Under the pieces are notes generated by a model. It was given only the letters and a program-made list of their open reading frames with translations. It did no database searches and was not told where the DNA came from. A program made the translations under genes and the position numbers. From Bolinopsis microptera (Eukaryota; Ctenophora; Tentaculata; Lobata; Bolinopsidae), in contig NC_087081.1 of NCBI RefSeq assembly GCF_026151205.1, positions 17,027,058 to 17,091,057 on the forward strand: a DNA stretch of 64,000 nucleotides. Reading direction: 5' to 3'. Numbering within the stretch: position 1 is the first letter of the stretch; each line of letters begins with the position of its first letter. Of this stretch, positions 1 through 9,772 are shown piece after piece.

Positions 1-95
1 GAGTGTTATTCAGGGGGGTAACACCTGGCCGGGAGTGTTATTCAGGGTGGGGGGGAGTGTAACACCTGGCCGGGAGTGTTATTCAGGATTCCCGC
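1..95. repeat. short tandem repeat at left edge
   Basis: Three imperfect copies of a unit containing GAGTGTTATTCAGG and TAACACCTGGCCGG, cut off by the window edge. No coding role seen. Confidence 0.7.
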
Positions 96-1000
96 ACTAT
101 ATACTATTACTGTTATTAAGGGTGGAAGTGGGAAAAGTAAGGAGATTGAGCAGGAACTGTTTCTATGTTTGTTTGTTTTCTGTGGCCCGCTCGTTTCGCC
201 CGCAATAATATGTCCGAAATCAGTATTAGTGATCTCGGACATACAAATCTTGAGTGTGACGTCATAACACGTGGTGTGACGTCACCATGCTCGCATCGAG
301 AAATACCCTTACAATTGTCTAAAGGAGTGTAAAATATAACTTTAGATAGATCTTACATTCAAAAGTAAGATTGCTTTGTTGGAAAAGTACTAGTATATAG
401 GACACTAGGACGCCCCCTCCCCACTAGGACACGGAGCAGCCCCGAGAAGCGGGATCTGAGGGCGCGGCCCCGAGGGGCTAAATAAAAGGTTTCATAAAGA
501 TGTGTCCAACAGTAGAATATGTTTTTTAAAGATACCAATCGCTAAGTAAGAATAAATATTGTTTCGTAGGATAAAGGAGCAGAAGGTCAATAAGCGGGGA
601 GCGTTATTATAGGGGATAGAATTAGAACCTGGCGTCTGAGTGGGGGATATGGGCTTCCCAGATCCTCAATTAGAACCTGGCCGCAGGCCGACTGAGTTAG
701 CTAACCATGTTCTCAGGTAAACGAAAAACCACAACATTTTATCGGTATGACTTCATATTTTAGATTCTTTGGTTCCTATTAGTTATTTAAAAAAGTAAAA
801 CTTTCGATATTGCAAAGAATAGCAAAAATAGAATAAAGGTTTACAAAAACTATTAACTCCCACGGTAAGATTTAAATTAATTTACATCTCATTCTTATAC
901 TATATACTATATATGTTATAGTCTTTACACGCACAGCTTCATAAAAGTAGATTAGTTCCCAAAGTAGTAAAGTTATAAATAAGTAATGTATCCTGGGTGT
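96..1000. other. non-coding stretch, no gene recognised
   Basis: AT-rich sequence with only short chance ORFs. It holds a CRE/E-box cluster (257-284) and a GC-rich patch near 410-480. I see no exon with a family match. Confidence 0.5.
257..284. promoter_or_regulatory. paired CRE palindromes around an E-box
   Basis: TGACGTCA occurs at 257-264 and again at 277-284, with CACGTG at 268-273 between them. These are the exact consensus sites for CREB/ATF-type bZIP and for bHLH factors. Three perfect sites within 28 bp is more than chance would suggest, but no adjacent transcription start can be shown. Confidence 0.4.
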
Positions 1001-1002
1001 TC

Positions 1003-1056
1003 CTATTTAGGGTTCCTATTTAGGGTTCCTATTTAGGGTTCCTATTTAGGGTTCCC
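1003..1056. repeat. 13-bp tandem repeat
   Basis: About four copies of TTCCTATTTAGGG directly downstream of the - strand gene at 1106-2032. Confidence 0.75.
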
Positions 1057-1105
1057 AATGTCAGCTCGGTATTTGCAGCTCTGATCATACTTAACAATAA
1101 CTTCT

Positions 1106-2032
1106 CTAATGAAATACAAGCAAGGAGGTGAGCAGTAGTGAGGTAACCACCAGAGAAGAGAAGCTAGTTAGACATCCAGCAGATTCAACATTGCTGCCAT
1201 CTTCGTCCGTCTCATCCTTCTCATCTTCACCCGTCTCAACTGTCTCATCCGTCTCAACTGTCTCATCCGTCTCAACTGTCTCATCCGTCTCAACTGTCTC
1301 ATCCGTCTCAACTGTCTCATCCGTCTCAACTGTCTCATCCGTCTCAACTGTCTCATCCGTCTCAACTGTCTCATCCGTCTCAACTGTCTCATCCGTCTCA
1401 ACTGTCTCATCTGTTTCATCCGTCTCAACTGTCTCATCTGTTTCATTCGTCTCAACATTGGTCTCATCTGCCTCGGTGAGATCATTGTTAACTGGTATAT
1501 TCTTAACAGGGGTTGGTGCAACAACCGGGGCCTCAAGAACAGTTGGGGCCTCAGGAACAGTTGGGGCCTCAGGAACAGTTGGGGCCTTAGGAACAGTTGG
1601 GGCCTCAGGAACAGTTGGGGCCTCAGGAACAGTTGGGGCCTCAGGAACAGTTGGGGCCTCAGGAACAGTTGGGGCCTCAGGAACAGTTGGGGCCTCAGGA
1701 ACAGTTGGATCTTTCTCGAAAGGAAAAGGCAGGGCATCCCCTAAGCTCTCAATTATATGGTGCATACAATTGGTGTCTTGGTTGAAGTCGCACAAACTAC
1801 TAGCAGGAGCGCAGACGTTGGAAATGTTGCGAGTGTTGTCCGGATCTTGACTATGCAAACACACCTCAGGAAGAGGGCAGTCCGTATCACAATCCTCAAT
1901 ATACAGTACCGGCCCCTGATACTGGCCTGGAGCTACTTCTAACATAGGCATCCCGTGTTGAGCCTGGTCGAAATGGCATTTCGTTGAGCACTGATTACCT
2001 CCGGCTCTTACAACTACTAATAGCACCGTCAT
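1106..2032 (-). CDS. secreted, probably GPI-anchored protein with TVPEAP and TDETVE repeats
   Basis: Open frame of 308 aa from the ATG at 2032. The N-terminus ([12 protein letters not shown]) is a short hydrophobic stretch, so either a minimal signal peptide or the continuation of one from an upstream exon; TTGCAG just upstream of the ATG could be an acceptor. Residues about 15-110 hold eight cysteines (CSTKC, CDTDC and others) and an NIS glycosylation site. Then come about ten copies of the hexapeptide TVPEAP, a short spacer, and about thirteen copies of the acidic hexapeptide TDETVE. The C-terminus has a small-residue site (ESAG) followed by a hydrophobic tail ending [10 protein letters not shown], the layout of a GPI-anchor signal. 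The architecture suggests a cell-surface stalk or mucin-like protein. I do not recognise a family. The opposite-strand ORF is a shadow. Confidence 0.65.
   Translation of the reverse strand: MTVLLVVVRAGGNQCSTKCHFDQAQHGMPMLEVAPGQYQGPVLYIEDCDTDCPLPEVCLHSQDPDNTRNISNVCAPASSLCDFNQDTNCMHHIIESLGDALPFPFEKDPTVPEAPTVPEAPTVPEAPTVPEAPTVPEAPTVPEAPTVPKAPTVPEAPTVPEAPTVLEAPVVAPTPVKNIPVNNDLTEADETNVETNETDETVETDETDETVETDETVETDETVETDETVETDETVETDETVETDETVETDETVETDETVETDETVETGEDEKDETDEDGSNVESAGCLTSFSSLVVTSLLLTSLLVFH
1215..1450 (-). repeat. 18-bp coding minisatellite (TDETVE)
   Basis: About 13 units of 18 bp encoding the acidic hexapeptide TDETVE within the GPI-type protein gene. Units are almost identical at DNA level, so copy number has changed recently. 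Confidence 0.85.
1535..1712 (-). repeat. 18-bp coding minisatellite (TVPEAP)
   Basis: About ten units of 18 bp encoding TVPEAP, with single substitutions giving TVPKAP and TVLEAP. It has the same period as the neighbouring TDETVE array but unrelated sequence. Confidence 0.85.
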
Positions 2033-3215
2033 CACTGCAATGTTGAACTTTTAGCTGAATATGAACGAGCATTAAACGAACATTTTAAATAGAAAACTTA
2101 GGCCGGACTATAAAATACGGCGAATGTAGGATTAGCTTACTTTATATATACTAGCAGGAACCCGTATAATATAACCCTAAACGGTGTCAAGACTCAAAAT
2201 ACTAAAATAATTATTACCTATTTAATCGGCGTTTTTGACACCACTTGGGGGCCCAAATTTTCGGCTCTAAAATCATTATTCCTTGGCCAATTTTTTATTT
2301 TTTCATGCCGATTTGAAGGCCATTAAAGCATTTGACCCAGCCAAAAAAGTTCCAGTTGTATATCTTTTACGGTTTTTGCGGAAAGTCGCGTTAAAGTTGA
2401 TGCCTTGGTGTCAGTAAAATGGCACAGATATATATATATATATCGTCTCGCTTTATATATAGTAAGATATATTATATATATATACCTAACAGTTTGAGTT
2501 TTGAATGTAGGATTAGCTTACCTAACAGCTTGAGAGGAGAGGGAGATGACATCTCGGATGGTTACTATGGTTACTATGGTTACTATGGTTACTATGGTTA
2601 CTAGGGAGGTTACTACAACAAGAGGATGATGATGATAATAAGAAAGGAGGATGGACTGCACTAAATGATTACACTCGCTATCACTTTCTGGGGATGGTCT
2701 AATAACTTAACCCCATTGTTCTACTAATTGTAGGGTTGCAGCTCAAGACAAAGCCAGTCCAAACACTGGCTTTAATCCTCATTATTGTGTCATTTGAACC
2801 TCCTCAATCTTCATCGTTCAGTCTATAGTATAAAATTATACCATAAAACAAAGCAGTTGTCTTAAAACTTCCATTAGATTAGTTTATTCAGTATTGATCA
2901 TATAGTTTACAAATATCAACTGGGTAAATCATGCAAAACTGAAAAATAAGAAACTTTGTGACTAAGGTCATCATTGATAAAGTTTAGATCAGTCACATTC
3001 TATATAGAGTTCAGAAAAATATTATAATACTTTGTAAGATTAAGTTGTCCGTGATAATTATGACCAATAAGGTATATACTATATACTATATAGTACTATA
3101 TACTACATAGTACTATGTACCTTATCCAGACGTTATTTGACCGGACATTGTGTGAACGCTAGGGCATTTAACGGCCAATTAACTAATTAATTAATTAATT
3201 AACGCATCATAATGA
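2033..3215. other. region between two - strand genes; possible terminal exons
   Basis: Should contain the 3' end of the TBC1D gene. Two weak candidates exist on the - strand. One is a phase-compatible exon after a strong acceptor (TTATTTTTCAG, near 2952), reading FCMIYPVDICKLYDQY then a stop that overlaps an AATAAA. The other lies near 2515-2560 and ends at CTGTTAG|GTAAGC, with a second copy of that donor side just downstream. Neither resembles the known C-terminal coiled coil of the family, so both are unproven. A 9-bp inverted repeat lies at about 2750-2773. Confidence 0.35.
2557..2605. repeat. 9-bp tandem repeat (GGTTACTAT)
   Basis: Five copies of GGTTACTAT. On the - strand they read TAACCATAG, ending in AG. 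The same motif appears inside the array at 3216-3480. Confidence 0.8.
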
Positions 3216-3480
3216 GTTACCTGGTATTCAATCTCTAACTCTCTGAGTTCCAAGGTTACTATGGTTATTATGGTTACTATAGTTACTATGGTTACTAGAG
3301 AGGTTGCCAGAATAGTAGTAATAATGAGTTACCTGGTATTCAATCTCTAGCTCTCTGAGTTCCAAGGTTACTATGGTTACTATGGTTACTATAGTTACTA
3401 TGGTTACTAGAGAGGTTGCCAGAATAGTAGTAGTAATGAGTTACCTGGTATTCAATCTCTAGCTCTCTGAGTTCCAAGGT
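3216..3480 (-). repeat. donor-anchored large repeat at e21 (about 110-bp unit, 3 copies)
   Basis: Three copies of a unit holding the e21 end (GAACTCAGAGAG... to TACCAG) plus GTAACTCATTA and nested GGTTACTAT repeats. Two extra copies of the donor therefore lie in the intron. Confidence 0.85.
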
Positions 3481-3507
3481 TAGATCTAAACTGAATATGT
3501 CCTTGAC
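3445..3507 (-). CDS. TBC1D1/4-like exon e21 (after TBC)
   Basis: 63 bp, TTCCAG| to TACCAG|GTAACT, phase 0/0, reading [20 protein letters not shown] then Q, which matches the E-x-E-Y end of the domain. Last exon I can support; its donor side is copied twice more in 3216-3444. Confidence 0.8.
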
Positions 3508-6500
3508 CTGGAAAAAGTAAAATAGTGTTGTTGTAAAACGTTACTACTAAGACAGGACTATATAAATGTTAATATTGAAGCAGTATTCCTGCACCCCTGG
3601 CAGATATAATAATTCAACATTTTGTAAGACAAATTACCCTGTATTCAAAAGAAGCGTCTATTTTCTGCGGTATTGTTTCTTTCATGTAGTTCATCAAAAC
3701 CTCAAAGTTCTTCAGGGACAATATCTCTGCCTCCGACGCGTCCAGAGTGTACAAAATCACCTGAGATAATTCCAGTATCATTTATCAAGTATATTATAAT
3801 GATGGGCGATGGAACACAGTAAAGTACCGGAATATGTAGGTTAAGAAAACGGAATATAAATTATAACTATATGAATGTTATTGAATATAAGCATGAACAC
3901 ACTATTACCTGTAACTTAATAACTTACTTATTTTCGGATAGGAGGACAGACCATGTTATTTGATTTAAAATCGTAGTTTGTATAGTAGTAATCGTATAGT
4001 AGTTTGTATTCTGAATCAGCAGGATGGACTGGGATTAAATCATCACACAGTGAAAATCAGTGGTAGAAACTTGGTTTGGTTTTTTTACATATAAAACTAA
4101 TCAGAAAATTGCGATAAATTTAATTAATCTGGTAAAATTAACATAAATAAATCGCCAGATAACCCTGTTATAAACCGTATTAATTATTATTGAGGTGAGC
4201 TCTTCTAAATCGGCATTTACAAGCGCAGATATAAAACCACACTGATGAGATAATGAAAGGTGAACACAAAATGTACCTTAAATAGAGCATCGATACCCTG
4301 AAGGAAAATGAAGTCCATAATACGTAGACAGATGGCGAAGGGGAGTTGGGCGGAGAATGCTGTCATGATCCACGAAACAGCGTACAGAGACGGTGTTACC
4401 TAGGGTAGTAACCAATAGTTACCTAGCGTAGTAACCAATAGTTACCTAGGGTAGTAACCAGTAGTTACCTAGGGTAGTAACCAATAGTTACCTAGGGTAG
4501 TAACCAATAGTTACCTAGGGTAGTAACCAGTAGTTACCTGGGGTAGTAACCAATAGTTACCTAGGGTAGTAACCAATAGTTACCTAGGGTAGTAACTAAT
4601 AGTTACCTAAGGTAGTAAACATAGTTACCTAGAGTAGTAACTACCTTATCGAAACTTATTTGAACGGACATGAATTGGACGATAGAGCCTTGAGGCCCTA
4701 GCGTTCATTTAAATGTCCGTTCATTTAAATGTTTGTTCATGTTAATGTCCGATAAGGTAAACAAACCTCATGTGTGTTTAGATGCTCGTGGATACTGAAA
4801 TGTAAACAAACCTCATGTGTGTTAAGATGCTCGTGGATACTGAAATAAACAAACCTCATGTGTGTTTAGATGCTCGTGGATAAGGTAAACAAACCTCATG
4901 TGTGTTTAGATGCTCGTGGATAAGGTAAACAAACCTCATGTGTGTTTAGATGCTCGTGGATAAGGTAAACAAACCTCATGTGTGTTGAGATGCTCGTGGA
5001 TAAGGTAAACAAACCTCATGTGTGTTGAGATGCTCGTGGATACTGAAATGTCTGTCGTGAACCAATCTGGATAGCTGATACAACCTGACGAGAATAATAA
5101 TAAATATACCAGTTTCTTATTGGCAGTGCCCAATCTGGATAGCTGATACAACCTGACGAGAATAATAATAAATATACCAGTTTCTTATTGGCAGTAGCTG
5201 GACAGCTGATACAACCTGATGAGAATAATAATAAATATACCAGTTTCTTATTGGCAGTGCAATCTGGATAGCTGATACAACCTGACGAGAATCATAATAA
5301 ATATACCAGTTTCTTATTGGTAGTAGCTGGACAGCTGATACAACCTGATGAGAATAATAATAAATATACCAGTTTCTTATTGGTAGTAGCTGGACAGCTG
5401 ATACAACCTGATGAGAATAATAATAAATATACCAGTTTCTTATTGGTAGTAGCTGGACAGCTGATACAACCTGATGAGAATCATAATAAATATACCAGTT
5501 TCTTATTGGTAGTAGCTGGACAGCTGATACAACCTGATGAGAATAATAATAAATATACCAGTTTCTTATTGGCAGTGCAATCTGGATAGCTGATACAACC
5601 TGATGAGAATAATAATAAATATACCAGTTTCTTATTGGCAGTGCTGATACAACCTGATGAGAATAATAATAAATATACCAGAGTCTTATTGGTAGTGCCC
5701 ACGTCATGAGATTCTTATTTACTACTACTATTACTATTTAAAAGTCCGAATCACATGTCAAAATGAGTAGTTGACAACGAAAAACTAGAAATCTGAGGTA
5801 AGTGAAGTAGTAAACATCTAAGCTACACCCCTTACCAACCTTAGTTCGAGCCCTGACATTAAACACCTGCACCAGGCACCTCTCTAAGCTACACCCATTA
5901 CCTACCTTAGTTTGAGCCCTGACATTAAACACCTGCACCAGGCACCTCTCTAAACTACACCCATTACCTACCTTAGTTTGAGCCCTGACATTAAACACCT
6001 GCACCCCTCTAAGCTACACCCATTACCAACCTTAGTTTGAGCCCTGACATTAAACACCTGCACCAGGCACCTCTCTAAGCTACACCCATTACCTACCTTA
6101 GTTTGAGCCCTGACATTAAACACCTGCACCCCTCTAAGCTACACCCATTACCAACCTTAGTTTGAGCCCTGACATTAAACACCTGCACCAGGCACCTCTC
6201 TAAGCTACACCCATTACCAACCTTAGTTTGAGCCCTGACATTAAACACCTGCACCAGTCACCTCTCTAAGCTACACCCATTACCAACCTTAGTTTGAGCC
6301 CTGACATTAAACACCTGCACCCCTCTAAGCTACACCCATTACCAACCTTAGTTTGAGCCCTGACATTAAACACCTGCACCCCTCTAAGCTACACCCATTA
6401 CCAACCTTAGTTTGAGCCCTGACATTAAACACCTGCACCAGGCACTTCTCTAAGCTACACCTATTACCTACCTTAGTTTGAGCCCTGACATTAAACACCT

Positions 6501-9500
6501 GCACCTCTCTAAGCTACACCTATTACCTACCTTAGTTTGAGCCCTGACATTAAACACCTGCACCAGGCACCTCTCTAAACTACACCCATTACCAACCTTA
6601 GTTTGAGCCCTGACATTAAACACCTGCACCAGTCACCTCTCTAAGCTACATCCATTACCAACCTTAGTTTGAGCCCTGACATTAAACACCTGCACCAGGC
6701 ACCTCTCTAAGCTACACCCATTACCTACCTTAGTTTGAGCCCTGACATTAAACACCTGCACCCCTCTAAGCTACACCCATTACCAACCTTAGTTTGAGCC
6801 CTGACATTAAACACCTGCACCAGTCACCTCTCTAAGCTACACCCATTACCAACCTTAGTTTGAGCCCTGACATTAAACACCTGCACCAGGCACCTCTCTA
6901 AGCTACACCCATTACCTACCTTAGTTTGAGCCCTGACATTAAACACCTGCACCCCTCTAAGCTACACCCATTACCAACCTTAGTTTGAGCCCTGACATTA
7001 AACACCTGCACCAGGCACCTCTCTAAGCTACACCCATTACCAACCTTAGTTTGAGCCCTGACATTAAACACCTGCACCAGGCACCTCTCTAAGCTACACC
7101 CATTACCAACCTTAGTTTGAGCCCTGACATTAAACACCTGCACCAGGCACCCCTCTAAGCTACACCCATTACCAACCTTAGTTTGAGCCCTGGCATTAAA
7201 CACCTGCACCAGGCACCTCTCTAAGCTACACCTATTACCTACCTTAGTTTGAGCCCTGACATTAAACACCTGCACCTCTCTAAGCTACACCTATTACCTA
7301 CCTTAGTTTGAGCCCTGACATTAAACACCTGCACCAGGCACCTCTCTAAACTACACCCATTACCAACCTTAGTTTGAGCCCTGACATTAAACACCTGCAC
7401 CCCTCTAAGCTACACCTATTACCTACCTTAGTTTGAGCCCTGACATTAAACACCTGCACCAGGCACCTCTCTAAACTACACCCATTACCAACCTTAGTTT
7501 GAGCCCTGACATTAAACACCTGCACCCCTCTAAGCTACACCTATTACCTACCTTAGTTTGAGCCCTGACATTAAACACCTGCACCCCTCTAAGCTACACC
7601 CATTACCAACCTTAGTTTGAGCCCTGACATTAAACACCTGCACCAGGCACCTCTCTAAGCTACACCCATTACCAACCTTAGTTTGAGCCCTGACATTAAA
7701 CACCTGCACCAGGCACCTCTCTAAGCTACACCTATTACCTACCTTAGTTTGAGCCCTGACATTAAACACCTGCACCAGGCACCTCTCTAAGCTACACCCA
7801 TTACCAACCTTAGTTTGAGCCCTGACATTAAACACCTGCACCAGGCACCTCTCTAAGCTACACCCATTACCAACCTTAGTTTGAGCCCTGACATTAAACA
7901 CCTGCACCCCTCTAAGCTACACCCATTACCAACCTTAGTTTGAGCCCTGACATTAAACACCTGCACCCCTCTAAGCTACACCCATTACCAACCTTAGTTT
8001 GAGCCCTGACATATGCGGTTTGTAAACGTCCCTCAGACCATATCTTGTGAGTAGGTCTTTAAACAGGATAAATGCTTCTTCCTCCTCGTCTTTCTGTAAA
8101 ATATCACTGTTTAGTGTTTCTATTTCTATTCAGTATTTCTTTTTTTGTTTCTGTTTAGTGTCTCTGTTAAGTGTTTCTGTTTCTGTTTAGTGCTTAGTTT
8201 TTCTTTTTCCGTTTCTGATTAGTGTTTTTGTTTAGTGTTTCTGTTTCTGATTCTGTTTAATTTTTCGTTTTTCTATTTCTGTTTCTGCTTCCGTTTTTGT
8301 TTCTGTTTAGTGTCTCTGTTTCCGTTTCCGTTTCTGTTTCTTGTTTCTGTTTTTGTTTCTTGTTTCTGTTTCTGTTTCTGTTTCTGTTTCTGTTTATGTT
8401 TATGTTTATGTTTAGTGTTTATTGTTTAGTTTTTCTGTTTCTATTTTGTTTTTGTTTCTTGTTTCTGTTTCTGTTTCTGTTTCTGTTTATGTTTATGTTT
8501 AGTGTTTATTGTTTAGTTTTTCTGTTTCTATTTCTGTTTTGGTTTCTGCTTTTGTTTCTGGATAATTCAAAACTTCTGATTCAAAATCCATATATGTAAG
8601 TATGTATTACCTGATGAGTATTAAAGCACAATTAAAAACGAGACCGGCCAAGAAACCAACTCAAAAAATAAAATAGAATGAGACCGGCCAAGAAAACAAC
8701 TTACAAAATAAAATAGAATGAGACCAGCCAAGAAACCAACTCACAAAATAAGATAGAATGAGACCGGCCAAGAAGCCAATGCCCTGACAGTACCCAACAG
8801 CGCTGTCGAAGGTGCTGTAAGCTAGCAGGACGTTACACAGGGACATCTGACCTTGTCCCAATTCCTCCCGGTAATACGCATGCGTCGGAAACGTTCTCCC
8901 TGGAGGTAAATCTAGGTTAAATAGGGCTGAGTTATTAATCACATTCTGAAATTATTACCAACCAGAAACTGAGGTTGTAACTGTTCGTGATACAGTAACC
9001 CTCCTGAAATTTGCTCTGGAATTTGGTGGAAATGGAATATAGTACTGAAATAATCTTACGGTCTTAAATAAGAATGGTGCTCACCAATATCAAGCAGGAC
9101 AGCGTCTCTGATAAGGGGTTCAGCTCCTTCTACTAACTGTGAGTAGTGGAGGGAGGAGGACAGAGGTTCATCTTTACACTTTTACCTGGTTACCTGGTTA
9201 CCTGGTTACCTGGTTACCTGGTTACCTACCAATATCAAGCAGGACAGCGTCTCTGATAAGAGGTTCAGCTCCTTCTACTAACTGTGAGTAGTGGAGGGAG
9301 GATGACAGAGGTTCATCTTTACACTTTCTCATCTGGGACAGAGTCTGCCACACACGTCCCCGAACTGAGTCCGGTACTCCTGTGGAAAGCTTAGGTCAGG
9401 GACGGGAGAGGGAATGGGAGTTGGAGGAAGGAACTGCATATCAGGGATCGGAGAGAGTAGGTCAGATCGGAGAGGGAGGGGGAGGGGGAGTGGGAGGAGG

Positions 9501-9740
9501 GAACTGCACATCAGGGATCGGAGAGAGGGTGGGAGAGGGAGGGGGAGAGGGAGGAGGAAACTGCACATCAGGGATCGAAGTGAGGGGTGGCGAAGTGAGG
9601 GGGAGTGCACGCCAGAGGTGGGGTTGATGGGGACTGCAAATCGGTCCACAAGTGTTGTTTTGAAATATTAATTTAAATCAGGTATTAGCATGATGAGCTG
9701 ACTCCAAGTAATTAATACTACTAGTACTACTGTTAGCAAG

Positions 9741-9772
<32 letters not shown>

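Noticed and set aside
1003-1056. TTTAGGG words like plant telomere repeats
   Set aside because: Part of a 13-bp unit of four copies, internal to a gene-bearing region.
1128-1850. + strand ORF of SVSTVS and GTVGAS repeats
   Set aside because: Mirror of the 18-bp coding repeats of the - strand gene, which alone has a hydrophobic start, cysteines and a GPI-type tail.
5117-7907. Several - strand ORFs with repeated [11 protein letters not shown] or [11 protein letters not shown]
   Set aside because: They read through the intronic arrays at e17 and e18 in frames other than the exon frame and have no family match.
8235-8599. Phe/Leu/Val-rich ORFs resembling membrane segments
   Set aside because: Translation of the TTTCTG microsatellite, not a gene.
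8763-8765. Alternative e16 donor GCCG|GTCTCA
   Set aside because: It would leave phase 1 and not join e17 in frame; the donor at 8745 (TTTT|GTGAGT) gives the expected LILSYF and the right phase.
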